Source of the DNA: Litomosoides sigmodontis
Lineage: Eukaryota; Nematoda; Chromadorea; Rhabditida; Onchocercidae
Assembly: GCA_963070105.1 (NCBI GenBank)
Contig: OY718804.1
Span: forward strand, 1,168,720 to 1,232,719
DNA length: 64,000 bases
Direction of reading: 5' to 3'
Shown here: positions 13,501 through 26,263 of the stretch, piece after piece
Layout of the letters: every line of letters begins with the position of its first letter
How positions within the stretch are numbered: the stretch's first letter is position 1
Notes under the pieces: generated by a model
The model's database searches: none
What the model was told of the DNA's origin: nothing
Seen by the model: the letters and a program-made list of their open reading frames with translations, nothing else
Program-made: the position numbers and the translations under genes

Positions 13501-15251
13501 TTATGAATAATGCTGATCACTTGGCAAAAGGTCCCCGTCATTTTCTATTTTTAGAGAAAATTGAAACAAGAAAACACTTTTCCTTTCGAAATTATTACCC
13601 AATAAATTTCCAAGCTTTTGTACAATGAACGATTATTAAAGTTTTGCAAATCATTTTTAATACACACAAAAAAAAAGTGAAATACAATTTTTTTCATATA
13701 TTCCACAAAATATTTACAAGGGTAACCTTAAAAGCAGCAATTGTTACACAGATTTTTCCGTAAAGTTCATTTGAATGATGAGGTGCATTTCAATTCATTT
13801 GAATAGAAATTTCACTTATAGTGCACCGATTGAAATTTGATAAAATTGCAAATCTCAAATATTAGTGACTATTTTCTTTTTACGTAGTTTGTTTTTTTCG
13901 TTATATTTTTTACTGATATAAGAATTAGTGATTTTATTCGGATAGCAATGATCTATTACATTGCTATTAGCGATCATTTTTTTTTTTTATCATTTCACTT
14001 AAAATTTTACACTCCTTTCTGTACTTGGTGAAAAATTTATACATTTGAGGAAGAAGCTTGTTTCCTCGTTTTTTTTTGGAATGTGAAAAAATTAGAATAA
14101 TTGAATTATAGAAATTTATGATTTCTATGCATATTCATGTATGGCACACGACGGTAGTAGCAATGATGCTAATTCATTGATGGGAATTATCGATGAAGAT
14201 GGGTTAGTGCGGAAATTTATTTCAAATGCGGAAATTTATTTCACCATTTGATGACCATTAACCTTTTTGCCTGATTTTTATTCATTTTAATCTTTTTTTC
14301 TAACAAGTATTTTATTTACGTAGAGTGCATATTTGCATATTCTGTGATAGTATTTATTTCATCATTTTGTTTCCGTTTAAACTTTGAGCTTAAATTATTT
14401 AAAAAAAAATTTTTTTTTGAATCAAAAAGCAAATGAAGGAGTTTACTTTTAAAATTAAATTATTTCAGATTACGTTAGGAATAAATGTAATAATTATTGC
14501 ACTTGTTTTCCTCTTTTTCGACATTAATTATTTTCTTTGAAAAAATTATCGTTTAAATTTATGAAGATGTGGAATGGCATTACTGCACGCAATTGACTTA
14601 CCAGTTTATATGATAGCGCCAGGTGATGGTAAACCGAAACACATCTACATTTACATGTACGGTTTTCAATTTACAACATCACAGCTTGTTTACTTCGAGT
14701 GTCAAGCAAAGCCATGCATACATTCGTGTAAACGACAGGTTACTACCTATTACGCATTTGCTTATACTGAAAGTAAACAAAACTAAGTAATTAAAGTAAT
14801 TAAAGTGAAAATTAAAGTAAAGTACCTTTATGCTCCCTTCTAAGTTTAATACGATAAGGAAAGGAGAAAATGTTAAGAACGAATAGTAGAATGACTAATT
14901 ATTAATTGCTAAAATTTGAAACCTTTTTTAGAGTTAAAAAGCTTAAATTGCTGAAAATCGAAGTTGAATTTATCATTTCAATTGTTTTTTTCCGTTTTTT
15001 ATATTTAAAAAATTAATAGCAGGTAACTTCTCCGTTCACTCTTATTGCATTACAATTTTATTAATTTATTTTATTTGAATTTTTGATTTGAACTTACTTA
15101 TTTGAATTAATTCATCGCAGTGATACATTTAACAGGAAGAAAATTGAAAAACTTCTCTTTTTTCCTTTTTCACACAGCAATGTGAAGCAAATAAAACAAT
15201 TATGGAGACAATAAGAGTAACTGAAACAATAACAACGACAGCGACAACAAT

Positions 15252-15291
<40 letters not shown>

Positions 15292-15638
15292 GGAATGAAA
15301 GCAGCAAAATTAGCAACACGTAAGGGTCGTGAAACGCAAGCACAAGTGATGAAATTATTTACTGTTTTGCAAATGAGGCAACAACCAGCAGAAACATATG
15401 CTGATGAATTTCGTAAGCTAACAACTATGTTATAAATAAAATTATCCATTTAAGAAAGAAAGTGCAAAACAATTAATAGTGTCAGTTTCAGATAAATTAA
15501 TTAAAGAGCATAGTTTTCCGGGACAAGAATTTTCAAAAACTTAACTTTATTTTAGTTTGTTGTCATAAAAATTAATAATGTTTTATTTTAGTTTTTTTTT
15601 TTTTTTTATAAAAATATCTTAACAATTTATTGTATAGC

Positions 15639-15683
<45 letters not shown>

Positions 15684-16068
15684 TTAACAAATGAAAATTT
15701 GTAATTTAGCCCAAAAAAGTACATATATGATATGATACGACATCATAGATTTTTGTTTGTGATAAAATCATTTACCTATCGATTGCTAATACAGTCGTAT
15801 TATTATACAATGATATCATCGACTAATTTGAAAAATTGAATTATTTAAAATTTCAGTTTCGACTGAAAATTCAACAAAGCTAGGACCCAGCTGTCCACCA
15901 TTATTTTTTCTCATTGCATTATTCGTTGCGTTCGGTCTAATGCCAATAGTAACATCAGCAGTGTGCTACGGAATTACTGCACATCGACGACGACAAGTGC
16001 TTAATATTCAACGAACATCTTCATTTTCCGGTATTCATACTGAATCAGGTTATAGTTCCGTTCAGTGA
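10531..16068 (+). CDS. Membrane-anchored ZP-domain (cuticlin-like) protein with poly-Thr stalk
   Basis: This predicted type I membrane protein has a zona pellucida domain, the module that polymerises nematode cuticlins and other apical matrices. Eight exons join in frame (415 aa): 10531-10585, 10992-11182, 11640-11776, 13029-13183, 14112-14202, 14567-14738, 15178-15412, 15857-16068. The first exon encodes a signal peptide (MNQRANFFVLLIISHQLQ). The ZP domain follows from about residue 20, with conserved cysteines in GIKCYSNRM, FTDNACRWQG and LVYFECQAKPC. A basic CKRQ site just after the last ZP cysteine could be a proprotein-convertase cleavage point. Next come a run of about 16 threonines encoded by (ACA)n, a transmembrane helix (FFLIALFVAFGLMPIVTSAV) and a short cytoplasmic tail starting HRRRQ. 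The exact cuticlin subfamily is not identified. Confidence 0.85.
15249..15291 (+). repeat. (ACA)n trinucleotide repeat encoding poly-threonine
   Basis: A nearly pure run of ACA codons lies inside exon 7 of the ZP-domain gene, just before GGA. It is translated as about 14 consecutive threonines, preceded by further Thr/Ile codons from 15220. Its position between the ZP domain and the transmembrane helix suggests an O-glycosylated spacer; that role is inferred. Confidence 0.95.
15640..15681. repeat. (TG)n microsatellite
   Basis: About 20 perfect TG units lie in the last intron of the ZP-domain gene. Confidence 0.97.
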
Positions 16069-17007
16069 TAACAGTCGACAACCAGTTACCGTCCTGTTTT
16101 CTCCCTCGCCAAATGAATCACCTTCGTCTGGTCGGAGTAGTTGGAGATGCTTTATCCGATTACAAAACATGTTCATAGGTTCGAATTCCTCTGAATGGCA
16201 TAATTAACAAGCTAATTTCGAGGGTCTACGAGATACATGTTTTAACTGCCTTGCTTATAATTAATGACAGTACCAAACTGTCCAAAAACTAGTTCAATTT
16301 ATGTAAGCAATCAGGCTTTCCAATTAAATAACATTCGTATGAAAATATTTCTCATTTTTCACCAATCGAAATGTATATCACAAGAACTATTGAATCACAT
16401 ACATATTGTATCGATGTAGCACTATAACCTTTGGCGAAAATGGTAAACTCAAGCACAATGCGTTAAGCAATACCTTATACCTATGTTAACACACTCATTT
16501 TCCTAATTAATGGTAGCGATACAGAGGAAAAAAACGAAGTTACAAAACTTCCACTTATGATTAAAGCAATATCATAGATACAGTGCAATGTCAATTAAGA
16601 ATCCGCAATTGCTGCATCATCTAGCTTCCCCTTCTTCCCAACTATGAAAGGTGATTATTGCGAACAATTAATATATATTATTTCTCATTTTTTGTAAACT
16701 TCAATTCTTCCGTCTTTTTATTTATATGTACTTTTCAATTCCAAAGCGATAACATATAACAAAATACAACAATATGAGCAATAGAAAAAATAACATGAAA
16801 TTAGGCTAACAGACTTCGTAATCCCTTGGTGGTTCACAGGAATGAACAAAATACAACAATATGAGCAATAGAAAAAATAACATGAAATTAGGCTAACAGA
16901 CTTCGTAATCCCTTGGTGGTTCACAGGAATGAAGAGTGAGTAAACAATCAGTTTTGCCTCTTTTCTCCGCTACCAGTTTTCACACAATTTACAAACAACT
17001 CCCATTC
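16069..17007. other. Convergent intergenic region ZP gene / GlyRS
   Basis: No gene is seen between the two stop codons. The region contains an 87-bp tandem duplication (16758-16934). It also has a reverse-strand AATAAA (TTTATT at 16717-16722) that could be the GlyRS polyadenylation signal, which would place the duplication within the GlyRS 3'UTR. A tRNA-like ggttcgaattcc at 16178-16189 has no cloverleaf around it. Confidence 0.6.
16758..16934. repeat. 87-bp tandem duplication, two copies
   Basis: Two adjacent copies of an 87-bp unit start at 16758 and 16845 and are identical by eye across the whole unit. This implies a very recent duplication. It lies downstream of the GlyRS stop codon. Confidence 0.97.
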
Positions 17008-20000
17008 TTAGGAATCAGATTTCTGCTCAAATTTAGGATAAGTCTGCTGCGCTTCAGTCCAGGACATTATCTCAGATGATAAATCAGCAACAGTTTTTCC
17101 AACATCGCTCACCTGAAAAATAGGCTCTTTTTCCACTATTTTTTTTACTGAAACACTTTCAGTACTGAAATACTTTTATGATATTAAATCTACTTTTATT
17201 GGATGATAGCTAAAGACTTATTTAGTCTAAAAATTCCGGTAAAGGATCACCAAACCTTCAGTCGAATTTGTTCCATTGTGATTGAGTAACGCAAAGTTAC
17301 AGTCCACGGTTCCGCTTCTGATTCAAAATCAATCGTTATGCCAAATGGTATACCTATAGCATCCGTTCTAGCATAGCGTCGACCAAGTGATCCACTGCTA
17401 TCATCCTTAATATTATTCTTCAAATACTAGAGGAACAATTCATTGATCTATCAAGATACGACTTTTTAACTTGTCTCCAAATTATAAAATTGCAAATCCT
17501 TACCTGTCTATAGCTCACAGAGAATTTAGCTAATTCTGAGCGTACGGCAGCCATAATTGGCTCAAAACGCAGATTTGCTGATATTGGAAGAATGGAACAC
17601 TTTATCGGAGCAACAATTGGTCGTAACGCAAAATACTAGAACAGAAGACATAGTAACACTTCAAACCATCAAAACATTAAAGTGTATAAGGAAATTTTAT
17701 TTTCAAACGCATAAATCGCACCAATCTCTGTTCGTCACCCTCTCTTTGACGAAAGGAATGCTCCAAAACGCTGTACATGATCCTTCCGATACCAAATGAC
17801 GGTTCAATAACAGACGGATGAAATTCCTCAGCATAAACCTACGATATTAAAAATATTGCACATTGAAATCCTCCATTTCCCAATTTTCTATATAGAAATG
17901 CGCATAATAAAGCAAAGAGGGTAAGAATAACTAATAATACATTATGGAATGGTAAAATCTTATCAGAAGTCATCTATAAAAAACATGTGAATGTCTCCAA
18001 GTGGCAATATTCTCATTTTTAAAAAGTATACCCAACAATCAACATTTATCAACGCGAAAAAAATATAACCTTCTTTTCATATCTTTTAACAGTGATGTGA
18101 TCTTTTTGTAATTCCACTTCTTTATTGCCATACTGAAGCCTTGTACTTCTGCAGTTAGGTAGAATGTCCACAATTTATATTAAATTTTCATTAGAGTTAA
18201 ATTGACGTGATAATGGATTAGGAAAACTGGACTCTAATGTAAAGGCTCAAATGATCATTAAGTATTAAATCAGCCAAAAAAATAAATTCATAATTAAATA
18301 CCCGACAGAAATGATCTGCTTTTCCAGTGCCTCAACTTCTTCTGCACTAAGTTGTTCAAGTTTCGCTAGGATCTGAAAGCCTCACGTGCATAGATAGTTT
18401 GTTGGATATAAAAAATACCCTTTTGTTTAATTATCCTAATTGTACTTTCCCTCAAACTTCCCATTTCATGAGCTAAGTAAGTAATTAGTGTAAAAAGAAT
18501 TTCTGGAATCACTTTATTAGGTTGCATTATTTTTTCGTAAATGCTGATCCAAAATGTCAGTGGTTCCAGGAGGGAAAATGAAATTTCACTGTCCAATTAA
18601 GAGTACTTCATAAAATTAATAGCCACCTGTTTTGCTTCCGCTTTATAAATTTTTCCAATCGCTGCCTTGTTGGGCACTGCTTCGACCACTTGAACAATTT
18701 TCGGTTCACTAAGTACCTTTTCAGCCACTAGCTTTTCTCCGCTAGCTTTCGAATGCTGCACTAGATCATAGCATGCACGATCAGCTACTCCAACACATTC
18801 AATCCATCCACATGATGTCAAGATTTCAGCATCCCAGCAATCCTAGAGAAGATTCACTAACCATCCATTATTGATGAACTAAGTAACTATTAAATCTAAC
18901 TTCAGCTTCCAACCTTAGTTACACTTCGGGGACAAAACTTGTACCCCCACTCAAGAACTCATATGGTTATGTCCTATTTCGTGATACCACAGTCATTCCC
19001 CATATTGAAGTGCAAATCACACACTCAGCATGTTGAGATAAGGAACAAAAACATGAACTACATTTCGTCAAACCTCTGGCGACATTTCATCAAACCTCTG
19101 GCGATACTGTGAGTGCAGACTAACAGAAAATATAAGCAAATGACTAACACAAGAGTAATGTGCCATCTCATTAGCCATATGCTGCCTAAATCGTAGCCTC
19201 TGTGGATCCACTCCAATACGCACTAGATATTTATGAACTCGAACCATATAGTAACCAAGAGTTTCATTTGCAACCAACTTCTGTAAACCAGAACAGCTGC
19301 CTCATCGGCTTCGGTAAAGCTATTTCTCATGCACATGAACAAAAAATAAGTATAGTTATTACTACACAGCATTGAAATATATTTCTTCTCTTTAGAATAA
19401 TATAAAAATTACAAGTGAAATTGATTTTGAAATCCGCGTAGTCAAAAAGTCAATCAAATATACCTGAGCAACAGCATCCCCAATTGACATTGTTTGTGCT
19501 TGCATACCATCCATTTGATTACAACCCGTGAATAACACCAGGTTATAATCCTTTACTAGCTCGAATTTCGGATGACTTTTATTATTCGGATCAACAAAAT
19601 GCTCGATTTCACACATCGTAAATTCACGAAGTCTTATCAAACCTTGTCTAGGAGAAATCTCGTTTCGAAAACCGGAACCGATTTGAGCAACAGCAAACGG
19701 CAGTTTGCCCTTTAAGTTTGAATTAGTCAGTACTCTAACTATAATATGATAGAAAGTATCCGGTGAGATTATCACAAATAAATTGAAGTGATGAAATAAC
19801 AGTGAGATGCAAAAATGCAATCGCAAAAAAAAAGATGAAGAAAGTGAACTTCAATTTCAAGTGTAAACAACTACGCCTAAAAATTGCACACCTGATTAAA
19901 CTCTAGCAAGCGTTTGAAATTGACAAAGATGCCTTGTGCCGTTTCTGGTCGTAAGTAAGCTTTAAAATCGCCTGTAGGTCCTATTACTGTTGGAAACATC

Positions 20001-21352
20001 AAATTAAAAGCAATTGGTTCGGATAATTCATTCCCCGTTATTGGAGATTTGATGTTATGCTAGAAAACATTGTTTATTTCAAGTTATGCAATATGCAATA
20101 TGCCAATATCAGTTATCATTTGGTAAAAATTGTGTGAAGAATTCCATACCTTGACAATGACACTGTGCATGTCCGCGTCGTTGAAACCTTCCAATTTCAT
20201 CAAGACTTCTTTCAGTTCGTCCTTTACATTTGCTGGTGTCTTCATGTCCTGAACAGTTTTAAAATAATAGTTTAACTTATAGCTTTAGAAAAATTAAACT
20301 AATTTCACATAAATTACTTCTTCAACTAATGCATAAAAACACCTTGCACATTTTCTCAGCGAAATTTTTAATCAAATGATCAGCCCGAAAGCATTCACCG
20401 GTTTTGAGATCTTTCACCATCCAATCCGAAAATCGATCGACATGTCCCGATGCCCTACAGTGATACAGACAATACAGTCCCTAATAGGGTTACGTTAGAA
20501 AACAGATGGCAAATATAGATTCAATAAAAAAGTCGCGAAGTAAATGCAATAAGCAAACACAATGCTCTACAGATTCAATATTATAAAAAAGAAATCCTAC
20601 TTTAGGACGGCTTCAGGAGTCAGCACTGAACAATCAACCTCAAGCATATTTTCTTCAAGAATGAAATGATTTCTCCAAAGATTAATCATGTTGGCTTTCA
20701 TGGCGCACCCCATCGGACCAAAGTCATATAATCCCGCTACACCTAAATGAACCGTTCTGTTGAACTAGAATCATATAGTCAACGCCATGTGAGAGGCACG
20801 ACAACATAGGTATCTCGATAACATATGCATAGGTATCTCGAATCAATCTACCCTGAAATAACTTACGACTACTTCCAACAGACTAACCCCTGACTTACCT
20901 CCATAGATGGCAAATGATTTATCATAAAAGAAACGCTGTTTCAGTAGGTCCTCAAACTTCAGTCGATCAAAAAACGAAACATTTTTTGGCACCAAAGCAA
21001 GTTCACGTTCTTCCAGTTTTTTCTTTCGGGCTTTAAGCTCAACAACCGCTCGATCGACATCCGTTTTCGGCGCATCTTTCTCCTTGAGGGAACGTATCAA
21101 ATCGCCATATTCCTTAACAGCTGCGCGAAGTGGTGCAAGTTCCTGTAACAAAATACGGATTAAATCCTAAAATCTGGAAGCTACCAAACAACTCAATTGC
21201 TTTCATCCCAAAACAATTGAATATTTCAGATTAGGCTTCCGTAGCACCATTTCTCTAACTGGTGCAATTAATCGCTTTGCTCCTGCAATGTTAATTATCA
21301 ATTACCTAAAGAACTAATTAAAAACTACCTTTTCAATTTCAGGTGAAGCCAT
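17008..21352 (-). CDS. gars-1: Glycine--tRNA ligase (GlyRS)
   Basis: This class II aminoacyl-tRNA synthetase charges tRNA-Gly. Fifteen exons, read on the minus strand, join in one frame to 685 aa: 21329-21352, 20899-21142, 20601-20742, 20343-20454, 20150-20248, 19892-20059, 19464-19709, 19149-19280, 18627-18842, 18302-18372, 18070-18148, 17722-17838, 17504-17635, 17256-17426, 17008-17112. The start is MASPEIEK, directly followed by a WHEP domain ([19 protein letters not shown], residues ~9-60). Catalytic-core signatures include [74 protein letters not shown] and the anticodon-binding segment [13 protein letters not shown]. An in-frame exon-like extension upstream (21353-21446) may add an alternative N terminus. 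The gene diverges from PSMD3, 1.46 kb away. Confidence 0.96.
19059..19104. repeat. Short (22-bp) tandem duplication in a GlyRS intron
   Basis: Two copies of a 22-bp unit (catttcgtcaaacctctggc and its one-base variant) sit in the intron between exons 19149-19280 and 18627-18842. The open frame across it on the minus strand is fortuitous, because direct splicing gives the conserved MAHYSC/DCWDAE junction. Confidence 0.85.
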
Positions 21353-22812
21353 ATTATACAAATATGTAGATATGCGTTCGCGATTCTTTTTTCCAAAATG
21401 TCCTTTACGCTTTAATCGATAACTTAAATCCTTCTCGGAACTACTTTCTACCTGTCAAAAGGTCTCTTCAATATGAATACGATATGGAGAGATACATTTC
21501 ACGCAACCGTCATTAATCACGTAATAATATAAAGCAATAATCTGCATTTTTTCGTCTCAATTTTCGATCAAACTTCCCTTGCAAATTCAAGCCTTTTTTG
21601 CTTACACTAAATAAATCAGTCTAATTATCATTAAAGGATAACTTATAGAAATTCCTGCCATACTTGTCCAGATATGATTTCTAATACGTTTACCTTATTT
21701 CGCTTAGTACTAACTTAATGATAATATATCACCCTAAGCATAATAAGCTTCAGTAACTGTAAGATTACATTGACAATCTTTAAATAACAAACCTCAAGCA
21801 GTAATTTCAAGACAAGCGATTTTTTTTATAAATTAGGTCGAAATCTATGCCACTTAACCAGGTCGTCATCAAGTAATTATTTTGTAAAATTTAATCACCT
21901 TGAAACAGGTCGATATACCGCTTAAATCTGTCTTCACAAGAAATATCACTAAAATCACCTGTTTGTATCGATGGGAATTGTAAAACAAGCGCGCCAGTGG
22001 TACTATATTCCGGTCAATCAACGTTTCATGACAATGAAGAAGACGAAACCAAAAAAAACTATTCATCGAACTAATCAAATTCAGTACATACGTGTAGCGC
22101 TCACGTCTGTCCCATGCTCCTCAGTAAAACCAGACAATCTGTAACACTTTGACAAATCCAACGATCCATTGGCAATCTCATGAAGTAGACGGTATTTGCG
22201 TGTAGATTTTTAGAGTCATGATTCTAATTCTAGCTCTAGTTGGAGTTTAAGCTCCAGTTAGAGCTAGACATCGAGCAGGTTTCATTATCAAATGTATTTC
22301 ATATCTGTAGCGTACTAGCACCTAAGCTGTCGTGCATTATATTTCTTCTTTGCTTGTCAGTCTGTCGACGAGTTGTTTTAGAGAGTATGGGAATTTTGAG
22401 GAGCAGTTTGTTCTAATTGATAAGTTGGGAGTTTCCGGAAATAAACGTCAACGACCTACTGTATTCCACGCATATTGGTTGATTTCATGTGTTTCATTCA
22501 TTTCCGTTAATTATTGTATCTCACGTATCTTCCTCATTGTTGGTTGTTAACTCTGTACATGTTTTTCATGTGGCGTCTTATTTGTAAAGAAAAAAAACGA
22601 AAATTAAGTAATTAAATAAGGCAAAGAATTACGTAGAAATGAAAAATAAGTTAATTTATACTATGAAGTAGATTTCCTGTACTTTACGTTGTGCAAAATA
22701 AGCAAATTTATTCAAATTTGCATTGCATTATTCTATCGTCTTATGTTTTCATTGTTTTGCTTGCGTATGCGCCCATATTGATTTTTTAAGCAAGAAGGAC
22801 ACATAGAGAGAA
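21353..22812. other. Divergent promoter region GlyRS / PSMD3
   Basis: This is 1.46 kb between two divergent start codons. Next to GlyRS, 21353-21446 is open in the GlyRS frame and bounded by an acceptor-like ttttgacag on the minus strand. A 16-bp hairpin lies at 22230-22267. No other gene or RNA gene is evident. Confidence 0.6.
22230..22267. other. Near-perfect 16-bp inverted repeat (hairpin)
   Basis: The arms CTAGCTCTAGTTGGAG (22230-22245) and CTCCAGTTAGAGCTAG (22252-22267) pair over all 16 positions, counting two G-U pairs in RNA, with a 6-nt loop. It lies in the divergent GlyRS/PSMD3 promoter interval. It is shorter than a typical microRNA precursor, so its role is unknown. Confidence 0.85.
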
Positions 22813-25800
22813 ATGGTATCAAAAATGGAAATAGATGAACCGAAAGGCAATGCCAGTGGTGAGAAGGAAGATAGTGGCGATGCAAAGGAAGAGGAGAAAG
22901 ACGATCTGTCAAAAGTGGAAGATCCCGATGCTGCTGTTCTCGAAAGTTAGTACTGTTTTCTATGATCGGGTGATTAATCTGAGAGGAAAAATTAGAAAAA
23001 GGATGAAGGGCAAACTATTGGATAATCCGAAAAGTGAGAAAGTATGTTAGCTGAGTAGATTACATTCCAAAGATAGACCCTGTTAGCAAAAGTTATGCCT
23101 ATTAAGTGAAAATGTGAAAAAAGAAGATTGCATAATCTCAATTTTATATGCAGTGATAATGAGATAGCAGGATTACAGCGAATGTTATCGCAAAGAAAAT
23201 CAGGTCGGAAAGGATGTTACCAATAGAAGTGTTGAGTGTGGGCACGTGCACGTAGTTACGCAGGCCTAGTGTATATATTGAAAAGCTAAATGTAACGGAA
23301 TGTTTTAATAATTGGTTTTAATTTTTTGTGGAAATGTGAGGCTATACTGAGTAGCATTTAAAATTCTATTGTCGTTTTAAGGAGCGTGGATTGAGAGGTA
23401 ATTTAATGCTTCGAATCCTTGAAATTATTGCACAGTTGCGTTAATGCATGATCGAAATTTGCAGATTTGCGAACATGGTGTTCACAATTGGAAAAGGGTG
23501 AACTGCATATACTACCACGAATGATTCAACTTCTACATAAAACACGAAAACAGTTAAGTGGAAATGTGCTTAAAAAGCTGATTATTGCACAGCTGATGGC
23601 TTTACCACTTGTCAGGGATCAACTCATCTCATGGCTTTCGACTACTCCATGTGCATCTGGTCTCGTTCAGCCGGTATGTTCATTCATGCGGTTCATTTTA
23701 TATAAGTATCTTCTATTCAGATTAATGATATTGCAAGCTGTAACGGTAATGAAAATTCTAACCTATAAATGTTTCAGATGGAAGTGGATGTAAGCAAAGG
23801 TGGACGTTCCCCGCGACCTAGCAGACGTTCAGGTGGTCAACCATGTATTGCTCCACCACCAGAAGTAGAGCTTTATATACACTTGCTTGTGTTGCTTTAT
23901 CTTGTTGATCAGAAGAAATTGGAGGAAGCAGAAAAGGTTTCGTTCTTCTGTCTTTTTTTTTGTAATCTGTTAATCTCTACGTTTGGCAGGTTTAATCCTA
24001 TTCTTTAGTGTGTGGAAGCGCTAATTACACGGATAGATCATCACGAAAAACGCTCTCTGGATTCCATTGCGGCGAAAGCATTCTTCTATTTGTGTCTCAT
24101 TTATGAAACAAAGAATAAACTCGATCAGTTGAGAGCGTAAGTTTACTAGTTAGAAGGAAGTTTTAGTGACGCAGTAATGAGTATTGTTTGGTGAAAAGCA
24201 AACTATCTAGTATCGATAAGCATTCTTTAAAGATATTTAAGATTTAGTGAGGTCGCATGGTATTTTTTCACTATTACAGTAAATGAATTTCAGTTACCTG
24301 AATGGTCGCCTTCGAACAGCAACACTTCGTCGACAATATGATTCACAGGCAGTTTTGATTGTTTGCCTTTTACGTGCCTATTTGGTTGGGAAGCATTACG
24401 AAGCCGCAGCTATGCTTGTTACAAAGGTTGAATATCTCATTGAATTTTATTTCGTCTTCTCTAAAAGAGAACATAACATAATAAAGTAGGTGATATGCTT
24501 AACGTATAGGACAATAATAAAAGCGAAATAAAATGTGAAGATTGTTGCAGCACAGATGAACGACACAAGAAAAGCTACGAAATTTTCATATGCAGATCTA
24601 TATTTTCGTACTTTATTAAAACGTTGATTTTTATAAGTGCAAAATATACTGTTTTTAAGGTAACATTTCCGGAGGGTGCGTCGAATAATGATTTGGCACG
24701 TTTTCTTTATTATCAAGGCAGAATAAAAGCAATGCAGTTGGATTATACTGCTGCCGCTGGCTACTTCATGCAAGCGATTCGTAAAGCTCCTCAAGATGCT
24801 GCTATAGGTTTTAAGCAAAATGTAACGACAGATTTTAGGTCTAATAAAATAAGCAATGTAGAATGAAAAAGCATGAATCAAAAATATTTTTCAAATTGTC
24901 AAGTATTTTCAACTTTTTTGAACTCTACCTCTTTTCTTATTCTGAATATCCAAGTTGACGATTGCTTCCAAGTTGACGATTGCTTGAATTATTTACAGGT
25001 ACAAAAATGGATTGTTGTGATTAGTTTACTACAAGGCGAAATCCCAGAACGATCTGTATTTCGCGTGCCAATTCATCGGAAAACATTGACACCCTACCTA
25101 GAACTTACCCAAGGTTATTTTTCTTTACAAGCTTGAACAGGAAGTAATTATGAATGTCAGTTTTGTTCCATAAGCAATTTCTAACGAAAAATTTGAATAT
25201 ATTTTCACTGCTGCTTGAGGAATTCATAAATTAGTCTAAAGCTGTAAAAACAATTTGATTCAAATTATTATAATTGCAGCTATTGATTGAACGTACTTCA
25301 AATTTTTTGCAAAAATGTCAAAGTTGCTTTATTTATAGTTAAAAGCTTTCTAATTTTTTAGCTGTACGTTTGGGTGATTTATTGTTCTTCAACAAAGTAC
25401 TGAATAAACATGCAAAGCATGTTTTTGGACCCGATGAAACGTTGACGTTGATTGTTCGTCTTAGGCAAAACGTTATCAAAACAGCGTTGCGTCAGATTAG
25501 TACCGCTTATTCTTGTATATCGATCAAAGACATTTGCAAAAAACTACTTCTAAATAGTGACCAAGAAGCCGAATACTTGGTAGCTAAAGTAAGTTTGAAG
25601 TTTCACATTTTCGAAACACTTCTTAAATTCGTGAACTGTTATGAAACTCAATCCGTGGTACTCATTAGTGAGTAACTATAGGCAATCAAAGATGGTGGTA
25701 TTGAAGCATCGATTACATTTGATTCTCAGAAATCGTCCAATCGATATATGCAATCGAAGGAAACGGAAGATATTTATCGCACTACAGAACCGCAAACGCA

Positions 25801-26208
25801 TTTTGATACTCGTATTCGGTAAGGAAATAGTGATGGCTGAATGAAATAAGTTTTGAAAGTAAAAAATTTTCGAAGACTGGTATTTAACCGTTTTCAGCAT
25901 GCTTTATTTGCAAAATTCTTTGGATAATTTTTAATGGCCCAGTCACTGTACCTTTTTAGTTATTGTTTGGAATTACACAATCAAGCAGTGAAAGCATTGC
26001 GCTATCCTCCAACAGCTGCTAAGGGTGTGGTTGAATCAATTGAGGAACAGAGAGAACGTGAGCAACAGGTGAAACATGTGTTATTAAATTGCAGTGCTTA
26101 AATATTACAGAAGTAATATGTGGAGTGGTAACCGAATAAACCCTGTGTCGTTTTCAGGAATTGGAGTTTGCTAAGGAGATGGCTGAGGAAGATGATGATG
26201 ATTTTTAA
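22813..26208 (+). CDS. rpn-3: 26S proteasome non-ATPase regulatory subunit 3 (Rpn3/PSMD3)
   Basis: This is a PCI-domain lid subunit of the 19S proteasome cap. Eleven exons join in frame (520 aa; human ~534): 22813-22945, 23465-23673, 23778-23936, 24009-24136, 24294-24426, 24660-24821, 24999-25113, 25362-25588, 25682-25818, 25960-26068, 26158-26208. The N terminus is acidic (MEIDEPKGNASGEKED). Family landmarks are AAIGFKQN/VQKWIVVISLLQGE across the junction at 24821/24999, LTLIVRLRQNVIKTALRQIS, the PCI winged-helix part EYLVAKAIKDGGIEASI, and the C-terminal ELEFAKEMAEEDDDDF ending in acidic residues, as in PSMD3. AATAAA lies 50 nt past the stop. Confidence 0.96.
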
Positions 26209-26257
26209 AAATACTTTTGGTATGAAAAGAAAACTATTCTTGCTTTCATAAGTGTTG

Positions 26258-26263
26258 AATAAA
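26258..26263 (+). terminator. Polyadenylation signal of PSMD3
   Basis: AATAAA occurs 50 nt after the PSMD3 stop codon, a normal 3'UTR distance for a nematode gene. Confidence 0.7.

Noticed and set aside
16130..16192. tRNA-like T-loop (ggttcgaattcc)
   Set aside because: No acceptor stem, D-arm or anticodon stem can be folded in the preceding ~70 nt.
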